Source: Sapria himalayana (lineage: Eukaryota > Streptophyta > Magnoliopsida > Malpighiales > Rafflesiaceae). From it: a stretch of DNA of 64,000 bases. This document shows positions 34,501 through 49,500 of this stretch, in pieces. The stretch is taken from the NCBI GenBank assembly GCA_029783825.1, contig JAREIK010002985.1, positions 1,064,653-1,128,652 of the forward strand. The letters run 5' to 3'. A program made the translations under genes and the position numbers. Each line of letters begins with the position of its first letter. The stretch's first letter is position 1. Under the pieces are notes generated by a model, which ran no database searches, was not told where the DNA came from, and saw only the letters and a list, made by a program, of their open reading frames with translations.

Positions 34501-37500
34501 ACCCAAAACCTGAAAAAACATGTCTGGTTCAGGCCTGGTAAAGACTAGTCCGGATACCCAGCCTGGCCCATTGCACCTAGGGATGCAACACGAGTGCAAC
34601 CCTAGCCGCAATGTGTACTATTAGGTATTTTGCCCCAATGGCTGTCGCATATGAAAACTATCCTAAAATTGCTCAAGTTGGGGCTGCCTGAGCGAGTAGA
34701 GTTTTATAGGTTGATACCTGACCTAGGGTAGGTCTCATTTTCAGAGACCCAAGTCAGGCCAATCAGCCACATGCAATCCCGTGCCAGGTATGACCCAATC
34801 TGATTATGCCAGGCTGCCCGGTTTGGGTAGTACGGGTGGCTTGAATTGCCATGACTAACCACATGCTCGTGCTGCTAGCATGTTCCGTTCATTGAGCTTG
34901 TCTACATGATTTGGCTTGAATTGTCTCCATAATCTGATTATTTTTTTTTAAGACAGTTTTTAATCAATTCATGCCCAATGAAAACCACATCTATGTGTTT
35001 GCTACATTGCTTTAAAAAAAATTAAGCGATCACTGCATCTAAGTTTGTTCATTCCAATAGAAGAAACACCTAAAGTTGATATCATATCCGAAGAACATTC
35101 ATGGCATAACTTAGATCTTACTTAGACTTATTTCTCTGTGCCTTAAATTGCACTAGATTTTTTGTTTTACAAGTCAGCAATGAAAATGCAATCTAGAAGG
35201 CTTGTAATATAATCTAAGATCTTTACAATACTAGTAAAATTATATGCATTGTATTAAAAATAAATATTTTTCCATCGAACGAAACTAGGTAATTTATCCA
35301 TCACAAGCCTGAATTATCCAAAGTCCCAATACATACATTGACACGAATTGGAACAGATAATAAATTTTACTTCATCAACATGTTATAGGTTGATGTTAGA
35401 GGTTTTTGTGATAAAATAGTCATGATCACGAACCATATGATTAGCTATATATTATCTTTTGTATTTTTTAGTTATATGCTATATCATTTACTTTATTCAT
35501 AAGCATCACATTCTTTATCTTTGTGTGTTTGTTTTGTTCAGGGCTTCTTTTCTTAGTTATTTTTATCTTGACTATTTTAATGCTTTGAAAGAGTATAAAT
35601 GTTACATTTGATAAATAGTAATTATTAGTGTTGATGTAATTTTTTTAGAAAAAATATTATTTAATAATTTATTTTTTAGTGATTATACTTGTTGGGGTGC
35701 AGCAAAAATTCTACCAGTATATTATTTTTTCCTTCCATCTCATAACTTATTGGATCTTAGTACCATGAGTTATTCGTTTAGAGATTAATAAATATAGCAA
35801 CCAAAAGCTATATTAATAATGAAACTCGTTGAAATAATAAATGAAATACATAAGAGGCTATAAATAACCTATAACTTGAATTTGGATAACTCATATATTG
35901 AGTGCTTTCATCCATAAAATAAAAAAATAAAAATAAAAATGATAAACACAAATAAATATAATATAATATTTTTCTTCAAACTGATATGTAAATATTCGGA
36001 AATACAAAGTTTGAAGAAAATAAAGATTACTTGAGGTCTTTTAATGATTATGAATACAATGACTGACTCATATGTTATAGGAACATAAGTTGTATTAATA
36101 GTTAAATCATAAATTTTTTATTTTGAGAAAAAAATAATTAATATTTGTGTTTCATTTGCTTATAAAATATTGTCTTTAATATTATATATCTCGCTACAAG
36201 ACTGTTATAATAAAAAGTAATGTGAGAAATAAATGAATATTCGATCGCTTGCTATTTAAGATGATGCGTAATCTATTGATTCATGTACAGTCTAACATAA
36301 CATTGAAATCTATTTTTTTTTTGATAGTCAATTTTATTTTAGATAAAAGATTAAGATTATGACTAAATATCATAGAAGCACTTTTATGCATGAAAGACTA
36401 CAAAGATTTGAAATAGAGCATTCATGATAAGGTGTAGGAGATTAATGAGGATGATAAATTCTGGGACATATAGATCGAAAATATTGAGGCACTAGTGATA
36501 TCTTCAGACGTGTTCATGAAGCTGACGATTTGAATTTGCATTTGTAATATCATACTACAAACATAAATTGATGATTTTTAATTCATGTGATTTTGATACT
36601 GTGCTAATGTTTGTTTATTTTTGTAATCTTTTTATTTTATTATGATATATGTACTATTGATGTATTGAATTACACTTATAATCATTTATTTTTGTTGTTT
36701 TTTTATTTTATTATGAGTTATGAATTCATCATATTTTTTTTCTGTTTCATTATTTATATAAAATAATTTTTTTAATTTTTTATTCGAGCCGAACCAAACA
36801 TGATGTAAATTCATGATCGCAATACTCGAATGTGGATTCCGAAAGCAGAATGCCATTGCCAGAATATAATATTTTTTATTATTTTGTATTTTCTTAATTT
36901 TTTAGGTTTAATATTTTTATTTTTTAATAAGTAATGAAATAACAAATAACAATTAACAAATTAAATGTTTAAAAAATATAATAATTTATTCAAATTTAAA
37001 AGTTCAGCTCAAAAGGCCAATAATCAGCAAAAAAAATGATCAGGTTTGTGCTGGCACGAACCGGCCTAAATCGGCATTTCCCGCACTAGGCTTGACTTGA
37101 CCCAACCTTTTGTGGGTCAACCTTGCTGTGCCGAGCTGCTATTATGGTTATCATGCCACACTAGGCATGACTTGGTGACAAGGCCTTGCCTCAATGAAAT
37201 CGGTTGTGCCGGCAAGTGAAGACCTATTTGACACCTCTAAATGGGAGTGCCTAATTTGTGAATTGTGGGATGTCCCAATCTGAATGACCTATCATATAAT
37301 AGTTTTTCTTGTATGCTTTTATTGGTGAGTTCTATTCAGTATGTATAGTTTTTTTTCTTTGTTTTAGAATTTCACACAAGATTATGTGTTAAATTTATAA
37401 ATGTTTAGAGCTCTCACAATTCTAATAAAATCAGGTGTTTTAAAATTATCATCTATCACAAGAGTCATTTTGGGCGATTTCTAACTTATTTCTGTCGACA

Positions 37501-40500
37501 TCGTACAAAATAAAAAAATGTGATTCAGCTTTGATCAGATTTTCTTTGATGAAGATAGGCTGGGGATGGAATTGCCATATCTATGATTTAAATTAGGCAT
37601 GACAGAGAACAATGCCAAATTAGGTCTCCACCAAAAATTCTTTTTATTTGCATTATTATCACAATTAATGACCTCTCGGAACTGTTATGGAAAAATGTAG
37701 AAACTAATCATACCATTTATTTGTGATTGTTGCTGGTTAGTCTTTTTTCGTGGAAACTTTCAAATCCTCCTTTTCAACAGCTTCTGCTTAGTGTCTTTAT
37801 TTTCTGGTGCTATTTGATTTCTTTCTTTTTATTTGAAACCAATGCTTCTTGTTGTGTTTTCGGGGTCTGTCCGTGGTGGGGATTACAGTTTTTACCACAA
37901 GACAGAGTATGTGAGTTTGCAAAGTTAACTCCTGTGCAACTTCTAGAAGAGACTGAAAAAGCTGTTGGTGATCCTCAACTTCCTATTCAGCACCGTGCCC
38001 TCGTGGAAAAAAGTCATGAACTCAAAATAATTGAACTTGTGAGTTTGTGCATTCCTTACTCTCTCTCTCTCTCTCTCTAAGGCAATAATTGATGATTCAA
38101 GAAGCTATTGGGGTTTGGCGGTCCGGGCACGACCCAATTCAGCCGTGCTTGGCCTTGCACGGCACAATCTAGAACCGTGCCTTGTGCCGGGCCGTGCTGC
38201 CCCATGGCATGGTTTTGCTATGTTCGGCCGGCATGAGTCGTGTCTCGTACTGGGTTAGGCATGAACCGCGTGTCTGGCCCGGTGGCACGGTCCACAAGCC
38301 TGGATGATCGTCCGACTGGGTGATCTAATATCTATAAAAAAATCTGGCCATGTAATTCGGATGCTGCTTACGTGGCCGATTGTAATTGGCTGGCCATGTA
38401 AGCCGGCCACCCATTGCGTTTTCATGCAATGGCTTCCGCAGGCACGGATGCACGGTTCGGCTTTGTCCGTTTGCCACCTGTCTAAGTTCCCTAAGAGCAT
38501 TTTTTTGATGCATCAAGGCTGTGGGGAGAAATGGAGAAACAATGAATCAATTGAAGGCCCTTAATGCTGAGCTGGAAAAAGATGTGGAGCGACTTCGCCA
38601 AAGAGATGAGCTTCTAGCGAAGGTTTTTTGTGGTCTATTTATTTATTTATTTTTATTCATCCCATTTCTTATGTTCATTTGCTTTTCAATCTGTAGGTTG
38701 ACTTGATGAAAAAAAAATTGCCATGGTTAGTGTATGATTCAAAGAAAGCCGAGTATGTGCAAGCCAAAGAAAAGGAGTCTGATGCAAGGCGAAAGTTGGC
38801 TAAAGCTGCAAAAACACTGAAAGTCTTCAAAGAACCCATTGAGTATGTCCCGGTTTACCGCTGACATGGGATGCATGGAAATGTCTATATTGATTTTCTT
38901 TCATGTGTGTTCTGCATGGTTTGTGTTGGATATGTGGAAGTTAAAAATGGCTAAAAATAACTAGAGCATCCTTAAACTCTTATCGGCACTCTAGTTTACA
39001 TGTTGATGCATACTCATTCGACTGGCTATTGTGCAAATTCATTTGCAAGTTGCTCCATTACCATGTAACAATGAATGAGTATGAAAGAAGATAAATTTTT
39101 TTCGTTTACTCGTGCATTTTGAATTGATTTGTAATTATTATTATGAAATCATATTTTCAAGAGTATTGGAATTGATCATATATTTTTGGTTTTCAAATTA
39201 GTATCATCATTTTATAAATTGTTATAGTTTTTTCTTTTGTTTTGTCGTGTCTCTACTTTATGATAGGAGCACACACGTGGGCTGCCCTAATAATATTTAT
39301 TATTTATCAAAGTTATGTCTTTTGTTTATTTATTTTTGAATGTATTTGAATTCATTTCTATTTTATTATAATGTATTTTCCATCAATTTTTATATGATTT
39401 TATTGGTATAGTTTACAATTCCTATAAGAGTGTGCTTGATGCTACTGTACATTTGTATACATAGTGTGTGTGCAGTATGTGGTAGTGATGCCGTCACAAT
39501 GTTAGTGTCGAAGTGGTGCGGTGACAGTGTGTGTGTTGGTGTCGACGTGGCAGTGTGGAAGTGATGATGTGTCTGTAGCATTGACGTCGATGTGTGCAGT
39601 GTAGTTGTGTCGGTGTGTTCAGTACATTGTGGAGTCAAGCATGGTGCTGTGCAGTGTTGTATGCACAATAAGCATGTGTTGGGCAATTGCGCTTCCACGG
39701 TATTAATTTTAATACACAGAAAACAACAAGAACAACAGAATAATAAATAATATATATCTAATCCAACATCCAACCACGGCAGAATCAAAAAACGAGAAAT
39801 AGAATACCAGAAATAACGTGGTTCGCTAGTTGCTCAGTACGACTAGCTACATCCACCAGAAAATGCTTACGCGTTACAGAAAACCAACAAAACATCTTAC
39901 AGTATGTGCAGCGCAGAGCTGTCGCTAGTCGCTCAGCACAACAAAACATCTTATTTTAGGTGTTCTATTATGTGTTTGAATGTTGCTTATCTTTTGGATT
40001 CTAGTATTATACGTCTCTATCTTAGTTCATGAGGTCTGTTGGATAGAAAATAATTTAAAGTTTTCCATTCTACTCACAAGATTTGCATGAGTAAAAATTC
40101 TATTGATCTGATTTACTCAAATGCTTGGGGATATGGTAAAGTTGAAATATTTGATGACTTGATAATCATGCTCATTTTATCTGATTCTTTTTCAAAATAA
40201 ATTTTAATTTTTTTTATTTTTGGTTGTTTCATAAATGAATAAAATATTAAATTAATAAAAACATAAAGATTATTAGATATGACAATCCTTTAAAGTTTAT
40301 CTTTCATAGTTTAAGTATTTATTATATTAATCACAAGATTATATATTAAATTTTTTTATATTAGTATATCAATATAAAATAAGATTGTAGAAAAAAATGA
40401 TAAATATTTAATTGAATCGACTAGAATACTCTGGGAGATACGATCTTAACTGCCAACTATCTAGTCAATAAAATGTCTTTATTTATCATTTCATGTAGTG

Positions 40501-43500
40501 TAATTTTGAATATTTTGTTTCATATCGAGAGATTATCTAGTTTATTTTCTAATTTTTTTGTTATCAGTAACTTTGTTTAGGATTTGATAAAAAAATACTA
40601 TTGATGATAAAATGTAGCTTTCCATGGTTAGTTTTATCCCCAAAATGTGTAAGAAATCAAAAGAGGCAATTGTCAATGAAAATATTATAAACTTAAACTT
40701 TTGATAACTATTTCATGGCATACATTATAGTTCATAATTTTTAAATTGAATTTTACTACACTGTCACTACTACAACATCAATCGACTGCTCTATATAGAT
40801 CTTCTTTTTAACTAGAGGTGTTCAAACTTCAAAGGGTTGGGCGGCCTTGAGGCATGAGGCATGACCTTACATGATTTGAAAATAGTGACCCGTGGCATAG
40901 CCCGACATGGTTCAGGCCATGCTAGGCTAGGATTTTTGGCCTATGTGCCACAAACGATGCCGCAAGTCATGACTCGGGCCGTGTTGAGCTAGGGTTTCTG
41001 ACATGACATGACTTCCGCATGCTAACCAATGCGGGCTAGTTATGGCTTGTTTAGCCAACCTAGGCTAGCCTTGAATGAACTCATGTCAGCTTGACTTCAA
41101 ACGATGCCTAGTACTCATGTGTGCCTGGTTTGGCATGACCCAACTCGGCTTGGCACGATCCAACAAGACCCTAATAGTCAGTGAGCCAATGTGTCATGTT
41201 GGGCTGACCTTTTATGGAGCCATACCGACATAACATGTGCTAAAAATCATGCTGTGTTCAAGCCATGTCTAGTGCATGGACATGCTAGGTTTGAAATGGC
41301 TTGATTAGGCATTACTCTAGAAAGTCGTGGGTTAATGAGCCTTGCTGTGCTGCATTTTTTTAAAGCTGTGTCAGCTCATCCCATGCTGGACGATAAGGTG
41401 GCCAGCTTGGGCCTAAAAAAAGGGGTCATGCTGACTCATAAGAGCCCATTGGACACCTCTATTCTTGACATCTAATTGATATATCTTCCACGTAATCAGT
41501 CTTTTATTTAGATTTTATGTGATTTTATTTCTCATGTGACCTAATCTTTACAGTGAACACCTACATGCAATTAACAATATATATTTTTTGAATGTTGAGG
41601 TACTAATTCTTTACTCCAACTAGAGTGGAAGATACTTATTTTATCAAATATGACATGATGTCATTCAGAATAAGCTAATTTCTTAAAATAAGACTTCAAT
41701 ATTATAATACTATAAAGAGAAGTAGTAAACAAATTCAAAGAAGGAAAAATATGTGAGCATGCCAATACATGTGAAAGTGAATGTTGAGTTTAACTCCTAT
41801 ATTTCTTTCAGACTGCAATCAAAAGATTAAGTTCAGATGAGTCAGCAATAAGATGATGTAGGTTCTAGGGAAATGTTTCTTCACTTTGAATAGATTGAGT
41901 ATGTTTTCTTCTCTTATAATAAGCTCAAATGTCTTATTCTATACTTATTCTATACTTATTCTATACTTGATTGACTTGAGGGTGATTTCCTTTCCAAGGA
42001 AATTTTTTTTTCTAGATTTAATTTATTTTATACTTATTGACATACATGATAATTACAATATGAGAGTCATCATAATATGAATCAACAGATTTAGAAGTAG
42101 TTGAATAGTAATACCCTTTCTTAGCTTGAGCCTCATATGTGACTTAATAAGAGTGAGGGAGAGTAAGAAATTCAAATATATCTTTTGAATGCTTACTATG
42201 CCTAGACTCATTAACAAATACATTTTGCTCAAAATTGTAACATAAGTTAGAGGTGTCAAACGAGTCATGTCGTGTCGGCATGATCCATATTTTTGTGGCC
42301 CGGTTGGGCTACCATGCTATACAAGGCACTACATGATATTGATCTCATATTATGTTGGAATGACATGACATCCATATGAATAGGCCCAATACGACCCATT
42401 TGGTCCGCATCCAGGTTGATTTGTGTCAGGTCATGTTGGGTCATGTCTAGTCAAGTTGGGTCATGCTGGGTCATGCTTGGTCTTGTATGGTCATGTCTGA
42501 AATGGGCAGGGGGTAGCGGACAACCTAAATTAAGATAATATAACTAAAAATAATATAACTAAAAAAATTGAAATATTATATTTACATATCAAAATAATAT
42601 AACTAAAAAGACAAAACTGTATGTGCAATTAGAGGTATCAAGTGGGTTGGGAGGCTCGGGCATGACCCGGGGCTCGGGCATGACCCGGGGCTCGGCATGG
42701 TTCAGTAGTACATGGCTTGTCACGACACGGTCTGGAACTGTGCCTTAGGTTGGGCTGGGTTGCCCCTTGGCACTGTTTGTGCTGTGCTGGGCTGGTATGA
42801 ACCATGCCTCGTGTCGAGCCAGACAAGACCCATGTTCCTGGCTTGATGGTATGGTAAGCCGGCCTAGGTGACTACCTGATAGGATCCCTGTTGGGTGGTC
42901 ACGAGGTGATCGTTTTTTTTATGCGGCCACGTGGTTGATTTTAATTGGTCGGCCACTTGACATTCTTTTTTATGCATGACAAGGTCGGCACGATCGTTCC
43001 TATTATTTTGTGCTAGACCGGTGGATTGTGAATCATGTTGTGCTTGGCATGACATGAGATTTTAATCGTGTTGTGCATGGTACGACATGGTCGCCCGATT
43101 AGGCCAAGAAAAAATGGGTCATACCGAAATGTATGGTCCGTTTGACACCTCTATGTGCAATGTGTATTATATATTTATATTTCATTATAAAATTAAATAA
43201 ATTAAAATCAAAGTAATAACTAAAAAATTGTTTAACCATTGACATTCGGATCAACTCCAAATAAAATAATTAATAAAAAAAATAATCCATACGTATAATA
43301 TGATACATAACATAACATGAAATATAACTGGTTAAAATATAAAAACAAACAAAATATCTTATCATTATCATACGAACAAAAAATAATTCAAAATAACATG
43401 ACTCATTAATTCATATTTATAGTATGGTAGTGCAAATGTCGATTATCATTGTCATTTATATATTTGAAGATATTGCTAGTGGTGACCTTGATATCCTTAA

Positions 43501-46500
43501 TCTCGATGTTCCATGAGTCATTATATGCAGTAATTATTTTATTTTATCTTGAATGTCAAATTTTGAATCTTTTTAGTTATTCATGTATGTAAGTATATTT
43601 ATGATATTTAGTTGTAGTCTTGATTTTTTATTTGAAATAATATCGACTTTCACAAAAAAAGTAATTTCTAATGCTATGTATGCTAGATATTGAATGGGTC
43701 AGTAGATTATATATTATCTTAGATTTCATGGGATAGATGGTTTTGTATGATTTTACCAACTAAAAAAAATTCAAATTTTTATTATTATCATATGAAAGGA
43801 TGAAGTAGTAATTGATATATATCTAATGAGAAAACTCACTTCTATTTGAAATATTACTCTCTTGTTTGCCCTTAACTAACTTAATGAAAAAGTCTTTATC
43901 TTTAAATATAGTGTCCACGTTCGTACTTGGAGCCTCATTATAACTATAATACCTATTGTTGTAATATATAAATTTATTTATTATTATTTAATTTTTCATG
44001 AATAAAACCTTTAAGTCTGTTTTCTTGTCTCATGCAAGTGAATATGTATCTTAATATATTTTTTATTTTTTTCATCTTAAATTTAATATTCATACAAGCA
44101 GCTAAGAGATACAAAGTTGGAATAAAGAATTAATATTTTGGATACCTAGTTTTTATCTTAATAGCCATGACACCATCAAAGTTTCTTATATAATTGCTAA
44201 CCTTGCTACTAATATCACATATGCACCCAAATACAATGCAAGTGGTGAGAGTATGCACAGATGAATTCATGTTCATCATATCATTAAAAATCTTTAGAAA
44301 TTTTATAATTTATTTTTTTGTATTTTAGTCTGATTTATTAATAATAAGTTCGTCATTTTTATTATTAATATAGTTGGATATCACGTGTTAATAACTAACA
44401 CATGATTCTAACATAAAATATGTATAATTCCAATGATATCTTATATTTGTTTGAATTTTTTTCTTATTAATATTCATTGATAAATATAAACTGCTAAATC
44501 TTTGTTGTCTACTAGGCATCTTAAAGTATTGTAGTGAATTTTTTTTTTAAATTGAGGGAAATAATTTTTATTCTTGCCTATATATTCAGGTTAATTTTAT
44601 GTCATATATATCTAACATGAAAAATTTTATCTAATACATCATTTTTAATAATTCAGACAAATATACTAATATCTATTCTGTTATTAGAAGTACTATCGAA
44701 TATAATAATAAAAATTTTTTTTTGAATGTCATATTCTCTAAATATTTTTGTCATATTGTATATGATAGAACATTCATGAGGGTGCATGATATCAGAAAAT
44801 CTTAAATTTTTTTAAATTTTTAATTTTGAATTTACATAGTGAGCATTTAGACGTACAAATGATGTTTAATGGTGACTAGTTTAGATAACATGCGTCCCAT
44901 ATATCACTCAATTATATTTTTTAAATTCATTAAATATTAATTATTTTTTTAGCTTTAACTATTTTATTATAGTTTTAATTCTTGTGGATATAAGAATTCT
45001 ACAATAAACAGATTGGATGTAAATCTATATAATACTGACTGTCTTATGATTCTCTAAAAATTTAATTGAAAGACTCATGATCATAATCAGCTTGATTATG
45101 CATTCCCTCCCAAAGCCATTATACTATATGAAGAGGGTTAATGAATAGAACTTGATCAAATTTCAAAGATTATGTCGTTCAATTGAGTTTGTCATTAATC
45201 TAATGTATCTTATTTTTTGGATCATTGATCGGAATGCCTCTTAAGTTGTTTAGTATAACATGTAATCTTACATATTTATATATTTTTTATCATATATATA
45301 TTGTGTCAATTTTTTTTGACACAATTTTTATTTTTTATTATTTAAAAGTTAATTTATATTATTGAAGTTTGTCAAATTTTAAGTTTTTTAGGCAAATAAA
45401 TTTTACTCATGACCATTGGAGAGAATCTATTTTTGGTCTTTGATTTTTCAGTCAGATTATCATTATTATCTATATCTATGTTAAATTCATTATCATTAAA
45501 TTTATAATTTATCTTTTTTATTTATATTTTAAATTATAAAATATATAATAACAAAATATATCAAACTAATAAAAAAATTGTGTACTATGACCACAAACTT
45601 ATAAATTTATTTGAGTAGAAGCTCATGCATTGCAATTGTATTCTACTTCACAATCTCTTCTTTTTTCTAAATTTTTTCTATTAGGCTAGTCTTCCGCATA
45701 AATAATTAATAATACTACATTAAAATTCTAAACGAACATTGAACTCAAAAATGGAAAGGAGAGAGAAGAGAGAAAAAAAATAATAGAGAAAACAATGAAA
45801 TTTATAAAATTTTTATTTTCTATTTATATAAAATATATATATTAAAACAATATATATTTTTTTATTTTTAATTTTTAAAATTTTAAATTAGTAGGAATCA
45901 GACAATGGTCTGATTTTTGCATGTAGCCATTCAAAATAGAGATGTCAAATATGACATGACGTGCTGGGCAAAGCATGGGAAGTAGACTGCCAGCCGGCAC
46001 GACTTGTTGGCCCGCAAAATCCAAGGATGTGCCACACCGTGCCAGGTGGTTATGCAACGGGCGAGGTAGGTGAGGCCTAGCCGGCCAATTGTGATTAGCT
46101 ATGTAAGCAGTATTCGACTTATGTGGCTGAGTTTTTTGTCATGCAATCAGTAGGGCATGGGAGGCCTGGTCACCTGATACGGTGTGACATGACCTTGTAC
46201 TTTGTGGGCCAATCATTCTGTGCTGGGCTGACAATTTGGTTTCCTTGCCGTATTGACATAATGACCCATTTGACGCCTCTAAGTGGGAACCATATGTTGT
46301 CATGGTAGACATCAATAAGTAAGTTATGTGGTAAATAAATAAGTTAAGTGGAAAGTCTCAAGCAAATAATTAGTTATTGACTATACCCATGACCCAAGAG
46401 TCGATCTTAGCAGGTCTTGGGTCTCTGGGCTGGTGGATCGTTCCTCCTGGACCAAGCAAGTGGGTCATTCTTGGCCCGACACAAGGCATGACTAGCATTA

Positions 46501-49500
46501 GCCCAACACAGTGTGAGCCATGTCACATGCCAGCATAGTCTAAGACTAGGCATGGTGTTGGACTGTGTCATGCCGGGCAAGATACGGTGCTGGACTGTGT
46601 CATGCTGGGCTATTCATGGCTGAATCATGCCATGCTGTGGGCCTTGCCTTAGCTTTTCGGCCTGATTGACCTCTCTAATTAAAAAGAAATCCAACAACTA
46701 TAGAATTTTGGAATTATTTTTTTTAATTTTAGGCGACATGGAATGTGATTAGGTGTGCCTACTACTTTACATGTTGGCGCCCATTACTAGAAAACATAAC
46801 GGGCAACTAGTTGGGAACTATCTTTTAAAAAATTTAGGATGTGCCTTGTGGGTTCGTGACTAGTGACCCATGGTCGGTTACGAGTCATGGGTCACTTGCC
46901 TCCAGACTATGCCAACACACTAGACATATTGGTCATGCCTTGGCCGACATGAGACATGGCTATTCCAGGCCCAACACGACATAAGCAGTTCCTTTGGTGA
47001 CATGACCTTGGTCTAGACATGATTCTAGAACATATTATTTTGGGCCATGCACGGTTAATTCGAGTTGTCCCTGGGTTGCCCGACCCACTTAACACTTCTA
47101 ATATTATCAATGATTATTACTCTATCAATATGAGACGAATAATATTTCTCTTTTGAATACTTAAGTAATCAAAAATTATATACTTTATAATCTTGTGTAT
47201 CATCTTGTTATATTGTGAGGAGAGATTCAGAATAAAAAAAGTGATTTTGAAAATTTTGAGAGGGAAAGTAAATATTTTCTTTCAAGGGTGTAAGTTTTGA
47301 AAACGAATAAATAAGACATGAGAATTTTTAGTTAATCAAGTAATTTATGGTTAGAATCTCAAAAGTGAAAAAATGATGTGAATTATTTTTATTAAATTAG
47401 TATCTTAGTTATATCAATTAAATATTTATTTTTTCTTTATACAATCTTATTTTATGAGAGGTTGCTAGTATTTAAAATATGGTGTATAATCCGATGATTA
47501 ATATAATATGTATTGAAGTTATCAGACATATGCAATAAGGCGTCACTAATAGTAATTTTTAATTTTAATTAAATTAATTTTTTATTATTTTATAGAGTAG
47601 TTCAAACATGAACAGAACTTAAATTTTATAATAAAAAATGAACAATCAAGTAAACCATATGTAATAATTAATAAATATAATAAAAAATCTCAAGTCATTT
47701 TCAATTCTACAAGACTTATTATGTTTGAGTGAATTAAATTATGTGATAATGCCTAATTGACAGACCTAGTTTCGCATAGGTATGGCAAACATGATATGAA
47801 GTTTTAATAAGTTTTTTTAATTGATAAACTTTATATTTTAAGTGATATTTCAAATACTTTGATCTACTATTTTCAACTTGGTCAGAGAAGGGTGACTAAG
47901 TTGAGAATGAACAAATAATAAGTTAATAATATCTAGTCAGTATACATAATCGTAGAAGTAAAAACATACAAATTATCCAACACAGTTGCGAATGAAGTAA
48001 TTCTCGAAATCTTTTGATATTGTAAAAGAATATCAGTAAATAAAATAATATCATAATTGAGTTGTCTAGAAATATAATTCACAAATATAAGAATACTAAA
48101 ATAAATAGAAATAAAAAACATATGAAATTAAATATATTAATATGTTGAATATCATCATAATCAAAAATTTTAAATTATTTATTATTGACTATAATAATAT
48201 TTAGGAAAAAGGAAAAATTATAGTAAATAAAAAATTAATTATTTGTAATATAATTATTTGCCTATTTATCAATAATCAAAATGTCTGGAGTGAGAAGACG
48301 AGTCATGAGATTTGTCATATTTGGAGGACTAAAAGTATCCGCTGCTACTTAGAAAGGATTTGTATATTTCTTTTTATTAAGGATTATGATACTAGAATTT
48401 TATGATGAACTCTTGGTGACTCTTGTATCTGAATGTAATAACAAAAAATATCATGCAACCAATAACTAAAAAACTACACATAATCAATCCCAAACATCCT
48501 TTTTATGAAATAAAATATATCACACAATTAATAGTTGTAAATTTTGAAAATCTTAGGCTTCCGTAAACATAATGTAGAAACCCTAACTTTCCATAAACAT
48601 CAAAAATTCATAAAATTTGATATAGTAGATAGCTTCACTCCCAAGACATTGTGTTTGGCTTGAACACATGTTGACACCACCTATCTACTCTATTTATAGA
48701 TGAAAATGTGCATGGTGGCACCATGTGTAATTGGGGTAGCTCCATCATCTAGTAGGGCTTCCCACATCGCCAAGATATGGCGATGCTACATCTAACATTG
48801 TTATTGGTTAGGTACAATCAATGATAAAAATTTCTGATATATTCACTGATATATCTCCGATATATCTATAAATTCTAAGTATTGATATATCCATTAAGAC
48901 CGATATATCTATCGTTGATTGGTACTCATATACAAACACACACCGATATATCCGTAAAATCCAAGTATTGATATATCTGTAGAAACTGATATTTTAATCC
49001 TTCGGTACAATGTGACAATTGATGAAAATTTAGTTAGGAGCATCCCATATGTTAGGTGTTCATATCACAAACATAAAAAAGGAAAAGTAAAAAAAAATTC
49101 CAACAGAGATAATCTATATTTTATATTAGATCAAGCTGTAGACATACTTATGAAAATATTGAGGACTTCATTTGTTTTTTTTCTCTAAATTTTATATATT
49201 GGATATTTATATAAAATATAGATTATCTCTGTTTGAGGTGATGTTTGTGATAAGAGCACCTAACATGTGAGATGTCCTTATAGTTGTCTTCATATTTATA
49301 TAAGTTAGGTATTTTCATTTTTTTATTATTTAATTTATATTATTTCATCTTTATTCAATTATAATAAGTTTTTTATTAATTTCTACCCCAATTTTTATAT
49401 AATTTTAACTCATTTATAATTAATCAGATTAAAATAAATTGATATATAAAACTAAAAAGGTAAATACATGATGTAAAACACAATTCTCGACAAGTGATTT

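Larger units (their letters stand above)
42248..46677 (-). mobile_element. Ancient full-length hAT relic with nested insertions
   Basis: It starts TAGAGGTGTCAAACGAG and most likely ends TTGACCTCTCTA at 46677. A minus-strand transposase remnant (about 43750-45270) follows the same order as the intact copy at 19191-23037. The subterminal GGAATCAGACAATGGTCTGATTTT matches that element's GGGCAGAATC region. Two GCC-type elements lie inside (42630-43153 and 45937-46281). Removing them leaves about 3.6 kb, near the intact element's length. The outer TSD is not recognisable. Confidence 0.65.

Noticed and set aside
38255..38564. ORFs across SMC5 intron 5
   Set aside because: They run through the hAT-like insertion and into exon 6 in the wrong frame.
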